A stretch of DNA of 64,000 nt from Nisaea acidiphila (GCF_024662015.1 NZ_CP102480.1:248001-312000); one strand, 5' to 3'; counted from the stretch's first letter, positions 7,807 to 17,229 are shown. The notes: generated by a model not told the origin, from the letters alone. Numbers and translations: made by a program.

Positions 7807-9108
7807 ATGTCCGTCGCGGCTTTGCGCGATCACGTTTTCGGTTATCTGAACGACCGCTTCTTCTATGGCTGGGTCATCCTCTCGGTCGCTGGTCTCGGCC
7901 TCTTCACAAGCGGCCCGGGCCAATCCCACACCTTCAGCGTGTTCGTCGACCCGATCAGCGCCGATCTCGGGATTACCAGCACGACTATCGCCTCTGCCTA
8001 CGGGACGGCAACGCTGGCCGCCGCCCTCTGCCTGCCCGTTGCCGGACGCTTGGTCGACCGTTTCGGGCCGCGCCGTATGGCGGGCGCGATCGTCTTCCTG
8101 CTTGGGCTCGCCTGCCTCTTTTTCGGCGCCGCCGCGAATTTCGTCTGGCTGGCTCTCGGCTACGGTTTCCTCCGCTTTTTCGGCCAGGGTGCCTTGATGC
8201 TCACCTCCGCCAACCTGACTTCCCGCTGGTTCGCGAGGAAGCGCGGCACGGCCATGGGGCTGATGGCACTCGGTTTCGGTGCATCGATCGCCGTACATCC
8301 ACCGCTTGCGCAGTTCCTGATCGAAACCGTCGGCTGGCGGCAGGCCTGGACCTATCTGGGTCTTCTGACCTGGGTCCAGATGCTTCCCGCCATTTGGCTC
8401 CTCGTGATCGACAGTCCGGAAGAAAAGGGGTTGGCTCCGGACGGTGAGAGCCGCCCGAGGCCAGAAGCCGCGGCCGCAGTAAAAAACTCCAAGGAAGAGG
8501 ACATTCCGGGCCTTACACTCTCCGAGGCGCTCAGAACACCGACCTTTCACCTGATCTGGTTCAGCATGGCGTCCATCGCAATGCTGGTTACCGCGCTCCA
8601 TTTCTACCAGGTGAAGATCTTCACGGCGCAGGGCCTCGATCCCGCCGTCGCAGCCTGGGTTTTCCCGATCACAGCCGGCACCATGGTCGCCATGATGCCG
8701 GTCGTCGGACGTGTGCTCGACCGCCTCAAGACCCGCCATGCGCTTGCGCTAGCCTTATTGGTCCAGGCCAGTGCCCTCCTCATGGTGACGCAGGTCAATA
8801 ACGTGCCCACGGCGATTTTCTATGCCGCCCTCTTCGGGCTGAACAACGCCTGCAGCATGACCCTGTTCGGATATATCTGGCCGCGCTATTTCGGACGCCG
8901 CCATCTCGGAAGTATTCAGGGAACAGGACAGATGATTATGGTCGTCGGCGCCTCGCTCGGCCCGCTCCCGATCGGCTATGCGTTCGATACATTCGGATCG
9001 CCGAGCCTGATGATCCAAGGCCTTTCGGTCTATCCGGCAGCTTGCGCCCTTCTCGCTCTCCTCATCCGCACTCCGGCGGCCATCCCGGTCGAAGAGCATC
9101 TGGAGTAG
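7807..9108 (+). CDS. MFS transporter
   Basis: A 433-residue, 12-helix major facilitator protein. After helix 2 there is GRLVDRFGPRRM, the MFS loop 2-3 motif, and a matching GRVLDRLKTRHA in the second half. The start FFYGWVILSVAGLGLF and the overall look resemble the oxalate:formate antiporter / monocarboxylate-type subgroup. The ATG at 7807 follows GGGAGG; a GTG two codons earlier falls within that ribosome-binding site. It is convergent with the histidine kinase. A monocarboxylate or organic-anion substrate is likely but not shown. Confidence 0.85.
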   Translation: MSVAALRDHVFGYLNDRFFYGWVILSVAGLGLFTSGPGQSHTFSVFVDPISADLGITSTTIASAYGTATLAAALCLPVAGRLVDRFGPRRMAGAIVFLLGLACLFFGAAANFVWLALGYGFLRFFGQGALMLTSANLTSRWFARKRGTAMGLMALGFGASIAVHPPLAQFLIETVGWRQAWTYLGLLTWVQMLPAIWLLVIDSPEEKGLAPDGESRPRPEAAAAVKNSKEEDIPGLTLSEALRTPTFHLIWFSMASIAMLVTALHFYQVKIFTAQGLDPAVAAWVFPITAGTMVAMMPVVGRVLDRLKTRHALALALLVQASALLMVTQVNNVPTAIFYAALFGLNNACSMTLFGYIWPRYFGRRHLGSIQGTGQMIMVVGASLGPLPIGYAFDTFGSPSLMIQGLSVYPAACALLALLIRTPAAIPVEEHLE

Positions 9109-9132
9109 ATCCGCAGCGGCGGCATGCCCGGT

Positions 9133-10704
9133 TTATGCGAGGGGCTGAAGCCGCTCAGCCGGCAACGTCACTGTGATGGTCGTGCCTTCGCTGAGGGCAC
9201 TCCTGATCTTCAGGTCGCCACCATGCGCCTTGGCGATTGCCTGCGTGAGATACAAGCCGAGCCCGGCCCCTTCGATAGACCGGCTGTAGGTCTCGTCGGT
9301 CGCCTGTTCAAACGGATTGAGAACCCGGTCGAGATCGCCCTCTCGAATACCGATGCCATTATCCGAGACTTCAAGGACAACTCCCGCCGCCGCATCCACC
9401 GTCAGGCTGAGCGCAATCACTCCGTTCGCATCCGTGAACTTCACTGCATTGGTGAGAAGGTTCATCAGGATTTGGCGAATCTGCCGCTCGTCGCCAACGA
9501 AGCCAACCGGACCGTCCGGAAGACTCGCTGAGAAATGATGCCCTTTCTCGGCCAGCTTCGGCCGGATCATTGCAATCGTCGCGGAGACCGAGCGGGCGAT
9601 GTCAAAAAGGTCCTCCTTGAGGCCCATCTCTCCCAGCTCTATACGCGAAACATCGAGGATATCGTTAATCAGCTCCAGAAGGTGCGCTCCGGCCGAATGT
9701 ATATGCTGAACGAACTCGACATATCGTTCGCTGCCGATCGGCCCGAACATCTCCTTCTGCAACAGATCCGAAAAGCCGATGATGCTGTTTAGCGGTGTCC
9801 GGAGTTCGTGGCTCATATTGGCCAGAAACTGGGTTTTGGCGAGACTGGCGAGATCGGCCCGGTGCAGGGCTTCCTCGAGCTGCCGCGTTTTCTCGGCGAC
9901 CTTGCTTTGCAGGTCTTTGGCCTGGCGCCTCCGGACCGAGATATCGCGGAACCAGATGATCCTGGCATCGCAGCCTTCAAAAGTGATCGGCCGGCCGCTC
10001 AGCAGGATCCAACGGGTTCCGCCATCCAGCGCTTCACGCTCGATCTCGTATTCGGCCATCGCCATGCTGAAATTCGGGTCGATCAGAATTGAAGCGAGAT
10101 CGTCCGTCCGGTCGCCCACCGGACACGGCTTCGCCCCTGCAATTCCTTCGACGAAATCCGAGCCGAACCAGCGCGTTAGCGACGCATTCGCCATCAGGCA
10201 TTCGTTCGTATCATTGCAGAGGACGAGCACCCCGATCGGGCAATCCTCGAAGATCCCCCGCAATGCGTCCGATTCTTCGCGTGCCGCAGTTCCAGCAGGC
10301 ACGAAATCCGGCACCTCTGAAACAACTGTCGCGACTCCGCCGTCCCGCCGCTGGCGCCGGTCGATCCTGACAACACGCCCGGAATCCAGCACGACGCGGA
10401 AATCCTCCCGAGGCGCGGCAAGTTCCAAGTCACCCGACGCGAGCTCAGAAGCAAAACCGTTCAGGAAACGGGCATCGCGGCAGGACTCCTGCAAAGCATG
10501 GATGTCGCTCGCCTTCATTCCAAGCGATAGCGCGCCGTCCGGCAGTCCGAGGATACCCAAAACCGGGCCGCTATAGGCTTGCAGCCGTCCATTTCGGCTC
10601 CAAAGGACAATGCCGTCCCGCGCCGGATCCGGCATGACGTCGAACGCGCCTTCGATCGCGCCTTCCACATCAAAGGAAAGGTCGCTATTCCACACATCAC
10701 TCAT
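9133..10704 (-). CDS. PAS-domain sensor histidine kinase
   Basis: A 523-residue cytoplasmic histidine kinase without membrane helices. Two PAS-like regions (about 17-130 and 146-260) precede a short coiled coil, a HisKA domain with the H-box SHELRTPLNS (phospho-His299) and a HATPase domain with Asn419 in the N-box, SDNGIGI at 447 and GAGLGL at 479. It lacks its own receiver. It lies 177 bases downstream of, and in the same direction as, the Hpt-receiver gene, and is surrounded by a receiver and another Hpt protein. It is therefore the probable entry kinase of a local phosphorelay. The PAS ligand is unknown. Confidence 0.88.
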   Translation of the reverse strand: MSDVWNSDLSFDVEGAIEGAFDVMPDPARDGIVLWSRNGRLQAYSGPVLGILGLPDGALSLGMKASDIHALQESCRDARFLNGFASELASGDLELAAPREDFRVVLDSGRVVRIDRRQRRDGGVATVVSEVPDFVPAGTAAREESDALRGIFEDCPIGVLVLCNDTNECLMANASLTRWFGSDFVEGIAGAKPCPVGDRTDDLASILIDPNFSMAMAEYEIEREALDGGTRWILLSGRPITFEGCDARIIWFRDISVRRRQAKDLQSKVAEKTRQLEEALHRADLASLAKTQFLANMSHELRTPLNSIIGFSDLLQKEMFGPIGSERYVEFVQHIHSAGAHLLELINDILDVSRIELGEMGLKEDLFDIARSVSATIAMIRPKLAEKGHHFSASLPDGPVGFVGDERQIRQILMNLLTNAVKFTDANGVIALSLTVDAAAGVVLEVSDNGIGIREGDLDRVLNPFEQATDETYSRSIEGAGLGLYLTQAIAKAHGGDLKIRSALSEGTTITVTLPAERLQPLA

Positions 10705-10881
10705 CGCGACAAAACGGCGGGAAATACCCGCGCCGGCCCCAACGTAAAAAATGGAGCGAATTCAATAAAACAATCTCTGGAAATACTCCACAAAATACAA
10801 AACGGCTCTTTATCCAAGATTCCGCTTTATTTTTTGAAAATTTCACACGTCTTTACTGGAAACCAGCCACCAAAGCGCGAG

Positions 10882-11646
10882 CTAGAGCAGACCGAGCTTT
10901 TGCAATGCATCGGCAAGGTCGTCACCAAAATACTTTCCTTTGCGGATAACCGGAACCGACTCCGGCAACCCCTGCAGAAGCTGGTTGTCGCGCGAAAACG
11001 CCGTCAGCAGCGCGCAGGGAATTTCCTCTGTCGCCCGCATCGCTTTCAGCGCACGAACGAAGTCGACACCGTCGAGCCCCGGCATGTTCGCGGACACGAA
11101 GACGCAATCAGGACGCGTCTGATAGACATAACCGATAGCCTGGATCGAAGACTGAACGTGGGTGACACGATAGCCGCAGGCTTCAAGCTCCTTGGTCACC
11201 AGGCGTGCCTGAGCTCCCGGCTCCATGATCAGGTCGACCTCGATCTCCGTAATCGTCACATCGGAAACATCGAAACGGGAGCGCATCGGGAGCGAACGCA
11301 CAATAGTGTCGATCGGCCCATCCTGAGATATCCGTCCGTCGATCACGTCGCCGATCCGATCAACGAAGATCCGGATATCTTTCAGCGACAGCGACTCGGA
11401 GCCGTCTGAGGCCGCGAGATAATCTTCCAGGCGATGAGCGATGATCGTGAGGTTGGGATAGCCGTAGGTCGTTCCCGAACCTTTCAGGGAATGGACGATA
11501 CGAGCCAGCTCGATCTGAGCTCCAGGCTCAAGCTCACCTTTCGCGGATGCCGCGTCCAGCATGTCGTCCAAGTGCGCGACCCGATCGTTCGAGTGATCCA
11601 GGAATTCCTGATGCAACTGCGCTAGATGTTTCTCGAAATCTTCCAT
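10882..11646 (-). CDS. Hpt domain fused to a degenerate receiver domain
   Basis: A 254-residue protein with an N-terminal Hpt domain (phospho-acceptor His52 in VHSLKGSG) and a C-terminal receiver-like domain. In the receiver the position of the phosphorylated aspartate is Ser185 (VSANMPGLDG instead of xDxxMPxxDG), and the acidic pair after strand 1 is replaced by LIMEP, so it should not be phosphorylated normally. The C-terminal lysine region (VIRKGKYF) is kept. The start at 11646 is chosen for its AGGAC site. The order Hpt-REC is less common than REC-Hpt. It may pass phosphate through His52 while the pseudoreceiver only binds partners. Confidence 0.8.
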   Translation of the reverse strand: MEDFEKHLAQLHQEFLDHSNDRVAHLDDMLDAASAKGELEPGAQIELARIVHSLKGSGTTYGYPNLTIIAHRLEDYLAASDGSESLSLKDIRIFVDRIGDVIDGRISQDGPIDTIVRSLPMRSRFDVSDVTITEIEVDLIMEPGAQARLVTKELEACGYRVTHVQSSIQAIGYVYQTRPDCVFVSANMPGLDGVDFVRALKAMRATEEIPCALLTAFSRDNQLLQGLPESVPVIRKGKYFGDDLADALQKLGLL

Positions 11647-11843
11647 ATCAGGTCCTGCCCACTCGCTTCTGAAACAACCGGTGTCGCCGGTTCGCCGCAC
11701 TCAGTCCGTCATTTTGTAATTCGTTAACCGGCAATGGTTACGATTCAGTTAGTCGGCAGCATTTTGATACGACTATGTTTGCAATGTGCGCAACCGCCGC
11801 GCCGCTCGGCCCAAGGTCCCAACTGTCCTGAGATGCCTACCAG

Positions 11844-12230
11844 ATGCATAAGATCCTGCATGTCGATGACGAGAAAGATATCAGGTCGATCGCCAAACTC
11901 TCGCTGCAATCGATCGGCGGCTTTGAGGTGACGTCCTGTGAATCGGGCCGGGAAGCGCTCGGCTGCCTGGAGGCCGTCTCGCCCGACTGCATCCTGCTCG
12001 ATGTGATGATGCCTGATCTGGACGGCCCAGCCACGCTCCTGGAACTCAGGCGGCGCCAGGACACCGTCGATATTCCCGTGATCTTCATGACTGCGGAGAC
12101 GGACGCGAGAGAGGTCGAGCGGCTGATCGAGTTGGGAGCAATCGGCGTCATTGCAAAACCGTTCAATCCCATGCAGCTCAGCGAAGAAATAAAGCGCGTC
12201 TGGACTGACTGGAAGAGCGGAACCGCTTAA
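11844..12230 (+). CDS. CheY-like single-domain response regulator
   Basis: A 128-residue stand-alone receiver with all catalytic residues: Asp8/Asp9 (HVDDEKD), phosphoacceptor Asp53 (LLDVMMPDLDG), Thr83 (FMTAET) and Lys105 (AKPFNP). It has no output domain, so it should act as a phosphate shuttle or by protein binding. It is transcribed opposite to, and converges with, the Hpt gene at 12245, and is divergent from the Hpt-receiver gene. It is the obvious receiver between the PAS kinase and the two Hpt proteins. Confidence 0.9.
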   Translation: MHKILHVDDEKDIRSIAKLSLQSIGGFEVTSCESGREALGCLEAVSPDCILLDVMMPDLDGPATLLELRRRQDTVDIPVIFMTAETDAREVERLIELGAIGVIAKPFNPMQLSEEIKRVWTDWKSGTA

Positions 12231-12244
12231 ACAACGAGCGTTCC

Positions 12245-12607
12245 TCAGAACGGGATGGTCCCTATGTCAGGGTCCGCAAACATTTTGTCGGCATCGGCAT
12301 AGAGCTTGGCAAGTCGCTCAAGGATGTCATCCGGTTGCCCGTCCGGTTCCGCCAAATGACTCCCGCACGCAAGTTCGACGCTCCGCGCGCTGTTGGATAG
12401 ATCCGCATAGCCGTAAGTACCCGAACTGCCCGAAATCGTATGCGTTTCCCGGCGTATGGTCTCCAATGCCGAACTCTTGTCTGTCGCGCTGGCTCCGGAG
12501 CGGAGGACCCGTTCCTGCTCTCGAATCGCGTCAACCCGCCCGCGGCAGATTTGCAGGAACTCCTCGCGCAAGCGAAGAAATGCTTCTTTCATACTGGTCT
12601 CGGACAA
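12245..12607 (-). CDS. stand-alone Hpt domain protein
   Basis: A histidine phosphotransfer protein of about 120 residues; the phospho-acceptor is His56 in HTISGSSGTYGYADL. The lysine usually found three residues after the histidine (HxxKG) is serine here, an unusual feature. The GS-x-x-YGY stretch after it is shared with the Hpt domain at 10882-11646, pointing to common ancestry. A TTG at 12607 preceded by GGGGAGG is preferred; an ATG at 12592 lacks a clear ribosome-binding site. It is 14 bases from the end of the receiver gene on the other strand. Confidence 0.75.
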   Translation of the reverse strand: MSETSMKEAFLRLREEFLQICRGRVDAIREQERVLRSGASATDKSSALETIRRETHTISGSSGTYGYADLSNSARSVELACGSHLAEPDGQPDDILERLAKLYADADKMFADPDIGTIPF

Positions 12608-12691
12608 ACACCCCTCCCCGCCCCGGAACTCAAGTCCCCAGCCGGTCGGCACAATAGCATTCGAAGGCATGCCGTCCGAGAACGGTTTTTC

Positions 12692-13867
12692 TCAGTGCAG
12701 GTGCTCGCGCGCTTCGGCGGTCTTCGAGGTCAATGTAGACAGCCGCTTCATGAGATATTCGACATCGTCGTCGGAAAGGCCGAAGTCGTCGGTCTCGAAG
12801 GCGGTCAGGAGGCGCTCAAGAACTTTCAGGCTGAAGCGCTCTCGATCACTTTCCAGACCGTCGTATTCGGTATCCCGCATCACATCGATCGCCTTGCGCA
12901 ACACCGGGTAGCTGCGTTTCGGAAGCCCCGAACGGTCGAACAGGGCCTTGAGACCCAGGTCTCCGGAGTCGTCGAACAGCTTTTGCGCATTGATCAGCGG
13001 GACCGAAGCAAGCTCGGCCATAGCGGCCTGGGCGAAGTCGAGATCCCCGAGACAGGCGGCACGCAACACGATCGATTCCGTCAGCCGTCCATTGCGATGA
13101 AGCTCTGCAACGAGATCTTCCACCTTTTGTGACGGCGCGCCGTTCGAGACAAGACTCAACGTGGCGTTTTCCCGCGCCTCAAGCAGCAGATCGGTCGCCG
13201 TATTCGCCGGCAGATCGTGATGCTTGACCAAGTGCTCTTTCAATCGATCCGAAACGATCGAAACGAGGCGCTCGGAAATTCCGACGGGAAGGGCCTCGCG
13301 ATGCACCAACCCGTCCTGAATATTCTCGTCGTCGCCAAACCGCTCGATTGCCTTGCTGAAACCGCTCTCGGAGATTTCCGCGCCTTCATTTCTCACCAGG
13401 GTTTCGACAACCGTCTGGTTTCCCTTGTCGATCAGGGTGTCTGCGAGGGCCTCGGAAACATTCTCGCGCCGCGCAATGGCAGTCTGTTTCATTTCATCGG
13501 CGGCGGATGCGATCTCTATCAGGTCCTCTTCGCGCAGGACCTCGGAGAATTCGAGCACCGGCATAGCCACCGATTCAACGTCCTTCGCGAGCAGAACCGC
13601 GACATCGTGCGGAAGGTCCTTCGCCGTCCGTGCTTCCCGGGCTAGCGCCTCTCGCACGCGGCGTTCCGCATCCCGTGCCATGACACGCAGAATTTCCTGT
13701 GCCATCGGAAGCTCGGTGGCAGAGAAACTTGCAGCTGTCAGTTGTCCCGCGACTTTCGCGGCCGTCATTGCGCGATTTTCGGCAGAGGGATCTTTCAGCA
13801 GAGCCTGAACGTCCGCTACCGAGAGCGCCCCACCGGATCCATTTCCACCGCCGTCCGAACTAACCAT
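12692..13867 (-). CDS. DUF2336 domain-containing protein
   Basis: A 391-residue, almost wholly alpha-helical protein of the alphaproteobacterial DUF2336 family, built from HEAT-like helical repeats (for example VADVQALLKDPSAENRAM, then EALAREARTAKDLP and QTVVETLVRN). The ATG at 13867 has GGGGA 6 bases upstream. Family members are of unknown function and often occur near signalling genes. It ends 85 bases before the Hpt gene start and is probably co-transcribed with it, making it a candidate output or scaffold of the phosphorelay. Confidence 0.75.
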   Translation of the reverse strand: MVSSDGGGNGSGGALSVADVQALLKDPSAENRAMTAAKVAGQLTAASFSATELPMAQEILRVMARDAERRVREALAREARTAKDLPHDVAVLLAKDVESVAMPVLEFSEVLREEDLIEIASAADEMKQTAIARRENVSEALADTLIDKGNQTVVETLVRNEGAEISESGFSKAIERFGDDENIQDGLVHREALPVGISERLVSIVSDRLKEHLVKHHDLPANTATDLLLEARENATLSLVSNGAPSQKVEDLVAELHRNGRLTESIVLRAACLGDLDFAQAAMAELASVPLINAQKLFDDSGDLGLKALFDRSGLPKRSYPVLRKAIDVMRDTEYDGLESDRERFSLKVLERLLTAFETDDFGLSDDDVEYLMKRLSTLTSKTAEAREHLH

Positions 13868-14000
13868 GCGCTTCCCCACTTTTCGCCGGAATTCTAGCGA
13901 AGCAGTTTTTCGCAGCATTGGTTAACGTTTTCTTATCAAACGCCTTCCGCTGCGGATCTGCTTTTAAGTGTAGCAGCTTTCCCCGGACTCCGCGCAAGTT

Positions 14001-14036
14001 ATGAAGCGACCCGGCTTTAGGACCGGGTCGCTTCAT
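14001..14036. terminator. stem-loop after the MBL hydrolase gene
   Basis: ATGAAGCGACCCGG (14001-14014) and CCGGGTCGCTTCAT (14023-14036) form a perfect 14-bp stem with an 8-base loop. It lies 15 bases past the stop of the minus-strand MBL gene. There is no strong U-tract on that strand, so termination is likely but may be inefficient. Confidence 0.55.
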
Positions 14037-14050
14037 CGCGCGAAGACGGA

Positions 14051-15037
14051 TCAGAGATTGAGCTGATAGCTGGCAGGTATCCAGCGATAACCGCTTCCAT
14101 GTTTTTCGACATACCCGACCGCTGGGAAAGGCATGTGATATCCGGTCGCAGGGATGCGTTCCGCCGCAACCATATCCAGTACCTTCTTCCGGCTCGCGGC
14201 AGCCGCCTCCTTGTCCATATCGAACCGGACATGCCAGTCCGGACGTTGAAGAGAGGCGACATAGTGGTTTGTCGTATCCGCCCAGGCGAGAAGCCGGCGG
14301 CCTTCGCTCTCAAAATGATAGGCCATATGCCCAGGCGTATGGCCGAACGAGTTGACGGCCTGTACCCCCGTCACGACGTCCTCTCCCGGCTTGAGGAAAG
14401 TCATCTTTTCCGCGAACGGGACGACATTGCTCTGTACCAGTTTACCAACACGAGCAAGTTTGCCCTCGGCCATTTCCGGCGGCGACCAGAAATCGTACTC
14501 CGCTGCGCCCGTGACGTAGCGGGCGTTGGGGAACAGAGGTTGCCCGCCTTCCATCAGTCCGCCGATATGATCAGGGTGAAAATGGGTCAGCACCACGACA
14601 TCGATCTGATCCGCAGTGAAGCCGGCTTTCGCGAGAACACTCGCCAGCTGCCCTGCATTTGGCCTCCGCCCATCGCCGTTACCGCTGTCGAACATGATTA
14701 CTTCGTTGCCGGTATTGACGATGACCGGCGTGAAGGAGATTTCCATCCGGCTGCCGGAAAGGAAGTTCTCCTCCGCCAGCTTTGCGACTTCCTCCTGGGT
14801 AACGTTCTGCCCAAAGATCGGATGAGGCCCGTCGAGCTGGATGGCCCCGTCACGCACCGTCGTGATTTCGAACTTTCCGAGCTTGAAGCGGTAATGGGTC
14901 GGATAAGACGCCCCCTGCATCGGAGCGCCCGCCTCCGCCACGGACGGCAGCGCGGACAGGATTGCCGGTGCCGCAAGCGTCCCGGCGGCAGCGAGCAAAG
15001 CCTCGCGGCGATTCATTCGTGTAGCATTCGTCGTCAT
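14051..15037 (-). CDS. exported MBL-fold metallo-hydrolase
   Basis: A 328-residue metallo-beta-lactamase-fold hydrolase. The N-terminus MNRREALLAAAGTLAAPAILS has a twin-arginine-like signal (a single RR with a hydrophobic stretch), so export by Tat is plausible. The metal site THFHPDHIGG gives His142, His144, Asp146 and His147; further ligands are in GHTPGH and WADTTNH. The start at 15037 follows GGAGGACC. Relatives include quorum-quenching lactonase-like and other periplasmic hydrolases; the substrate is not clear. It stands alone between the DUF2336 gene and the divergent pcaD-like gene. Confidence 0.82.
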   Translation of the reverse strand: MTTNATRMNRREALLAAAGTLAAPAILSALPSVAEAGAPMQGASYPTHYRFKLGKFEITTVRDGAIQLDGPHPIFGQNVTQEEVAKLAEENFLSGSRMEISFTPVIVNTGNEVIMFDSGNGDGRRPNAGQLASVLAKAGFTADQIDVVVLTHFHPDHIGGLMEGGQPLFPNARYVTGAAEYDFWSPPEMAEGKLARVGKLVQSNVVPFAEKMTFLKPGEDVVTGVQAVNSFGHTPGHMAYHFESEGRRLLAWADTTNHYVASLQRPDWHVRFDMDKEAAAASRKKVLDMVAAERIPATGYHMPFPAVGYVEKHGSGYRWIPASYQLNL

Positions 15038-15254
15038 TTCAGGTCCTCCCTCGACCAATACGAAAGACGCCTTCGAGATAGGTCGGCTTCGGCACCCGAA
15101 AAGGCCCTCGGGACGCACTTTCCGCAGCATGGACCATCGCAATCAAGTTCACCGCTTCTTGTCCGCGCCCGGACATTGCTTATAAAGAACACGGATTTCT
15201 GCGGCCTCACGGCGCGCGACTCCCACCAACCGGCAAAAGCGGGACCGAAACGCG

Positions 15255-16049
15255 ATGGCATTCTTCAAACATGGCTCACGAACAATTCACTATTCGGACC
15301 GCCGTCATGGCGATGGGCCGACCCTGGTGCTGGCAAATTCCCTCGGAACCGACTTCCGGATTTGGGATCCGCTGCTCCCTCACCTGGCAGGCATCGGTCG
15401 GGTCGTGCGCTACGACAAACGCGGTCACGGTCTGAGCGACGCGGCGCCCGCGCCCTATTCGATAAGGGATCTGAGCGACGACCTGAAAGCCGTCACCGAT
15501 CATCTAGGCCTTGAGCATTTCCTCCTCGGGGGCGTTTCGATCGGCGGCATGATCGCACAGGATTACGCCGCCCGTTTCCCGAGCCAGGTCAACGGCCTCG
15601 TCTGCATGGACACCGCGCCCAAGATCGGCGACGCCCAGCTCTGGCAGGACCGGATGGATGCGATCGCGAAGATCGGGCTGGAGGGTATCGCGGACGGTGT
15701 GATGGAGCGCTGGTTCACGGAGAGCTTCCGGACCAATTTCCCGGCCAAGACGGCGGGCTGGCGCAATCTCCTGACGCGAACGACCCAAGTCGGCTATGTC
15801 GGCTGCTGCGCGGCGATCCGGGATGCCGATCTCACGGAGGCGACCCGCGCTATCCCCCTGCCGACGCTGGTGGTCTGCGGCGGCGAGGACGGCGCGACAC
15901 CGCCCGCGCTCGTCGAAGCCATGGCAGATATCATGCCCGATGCCCGTTATGTCGAAATCGCCGGAGCAGGCCATATCCCGAGCCTGGAACAGCCGGAAGC
16001 TCTCGCCGAAGCCATGAACAGTTTTTTCAAGGGCCGCGGACTGGTCTGA
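15255..16049 (+). CDS. pcaD: 3-oxoadipate enol-lactonase
   Basis: A 264-residue alpha/beta hydrolase closely resembling PcaD: oxyanion region LANSLGTDFRIWDP, RYDKRGHGLSD, nucleophile Ser95 in GVSIGGM, Asp212 in GGEDGATPP and His240 in GAGHIPSLEQP. PcaD hydrolyses 3-oxoadipate enol-lactone in the protocatechuate branch of the beta-ketoadipate pathway. No other pca genes are near, so a related lactonase or esterase activity remains possible. It is convergent with the FG-GAP gene, with only 2 bases between. Confidence 0.75.
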   Translation: MAFFKHGSRTIHYSDRRHGDGPTLVLANSLGTDFRIWDPLLPHLAGIGRVVRYDKRGHGLSDAAPAPYSIRDLSDDLKAVTDHLGLEHFLLGGVSIGGMIAQDYAARFPSQVNGLVCMDTAPKIGDAQLWQDRMDAIAKIGLEGIADGVMERWFTESFRTNFPAKTAGWRNLLTRTTQVGYVGCCAAIRDADLTEATRAIPLPTLVVCGGEDGATPPALVEAMADIMPDARYVEIAGAGHIPSLEQPEALAEAMNSFFKGRGLV

Positions 16050-16051
16050 CG

Positions 16052-17068
16052 TTACGGCTCCCAGCGGACCTCGAAGGGGCGTCCCGCCTCGTCCAGATAG
16101 ACCATTGCGGCGATGCCCGCGCGCCCGAAGGCCGAAACCGGCACGCCTGGGAGCTTTACGCGGGCGATCTCCCGCAGACCGTCACCTTCGAGCCCGACAG
16201 CTAAGAGATGGCGGTAGCCCCGGTCCGGCACGAGCAAATCGGGATGGCCGTCGCCATCGATGTCGGCAACCAAGGAGAGTCCCTGAACAGTCGACCCTCC
16301 GTGATGGTTGGCGAACCCGCCTTCCCGCTCCTGCTCGCGCAGACGTACGCCACGCCATTCCAGAAACACCAACTCGCCGCGAATATGGGGCCGGTCAACG
16401 TAGGCGATCTCAATGAAACCGTCCCCGTCGAAATCGGCGATACCGGCAATGTTCAGCCAGCGATAGGCCGAGCCGATCCGGCTTGAAGTCGCGAGCCGTA
16501 CAAGAGTCGGGGCGCCAGTGCTGTCGCGCCCGATACCGAACACGGCAATCGCCGCGCCTTCATTTGCGCTGGCCGTGATTGTAACGATTTCCGGCCGGCC
16601 ATTCTCTTCGCCGTCAAGGTCGACGATGCGGGGCTCGAGATCCTCGAAAACCTCATCCCCGGCCATTCGATATATCGCGGTCATGCCGCCTACCTCGAGC
16701 ACCGCGAGCGCAAGGGCCTCGATTGGGTCCCCTAGCGCCCCGTGCCGGTACTGCTCGGTCTCTTCCGCGTACCAGGCGCTGAGACCGAACGCGGAGCTAC
16801 GCGCGACACGGCCGTCACGGACCATCGGCGGCGCCAGCGGAGCGGCCTCTTCCGGCCATGCGCCCGCCGGCGCGATGCGGAACTCCCCGTCTTCTCCGTA
16901 CAGGTAAGTCTCGCCCTTGTCCGAACGAACCAGGACCCCGGCCTCTGTGTGCGTCAGGTCGACAGCGCTTCCAGGCAATGCAAGCTGACGGATCCGGAGT
17001 TCCGCCGCGGAGAGATCCGAACGCGGGAGACAGGAGAAAAAGAGGGCGGCAATCAAACAGCGAAACAT
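16052..17068 (-). CDS. FG-GAP/VCBS-repeat exported protein
   Basis: A 338-residue secreted protein: signal peptide MFRCLIAALFFSCLPRSDLS and then a beta-rich body with FG-GAP/VCBS-type calcium-loop repeats (IAGIADFDGDGFIEIAYVDRP, LVADIDGDGHPDLLVPDRG, and a weaker DLDGEENGRPEIV). Such repeats form beta-propeller blades that bind Ca2+. The start at 17068 is the first ATG that gives a signal sequence. Function is unknown; a periplasmic or surface ligand-binding role is likely. Confidence 0.75.
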   Translation of the reverse strand: MFRCLIAALFFSCLPRSDLSAAELRIRQLALPGSAVDLTHTEAGVLVRSDKGETYLYGEDGEFRIAPAGAWPEEAAPLAPPMVRDGRVARSSAFGLSAWYAEETEQYRHGALGDPIEALALAVLEVGGMTAIYRMAGDEVFEDLEPRIVDLDGEENGRPEIVTITASANEGAAIAVFGIGRDSTGAPTLVRLATSSRIGSAYRWLNIAGIADFDGDGFIEIAYVDRPHIRGELVFLEWRGVRLREQEREGGFANHHGGSTVQGLSLVADIDGDGHPDLLVPDRGYRHLLAVGLEGDGLREIARVKLPGVPVSAFGRAGIAAMVYLDEAGRPFEVRWEP

Positions 17069-17229
17069 GACGATCCTGTGCGGTGAAATCCGATCTGATC
17101 GGAGAAGAGAGCGGATCGAATATAGGACTGGACGCTCCGGTCCGGGTGCTGGATATGTATCGCTCCGCTTCACAGGTGCGCGACCGCGGCGAACGCGGCG
17201 CGCCTGCCACTCCCAGACAGGAGTCTGCC

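Noticed and set aside
14099-15514. 471-codon plus-strand open frame opposite the MBL hydrolase and into pcaD
   Set aside because: Antisense to an intact MBL-fold gene and overlapping pcaD in another frame.
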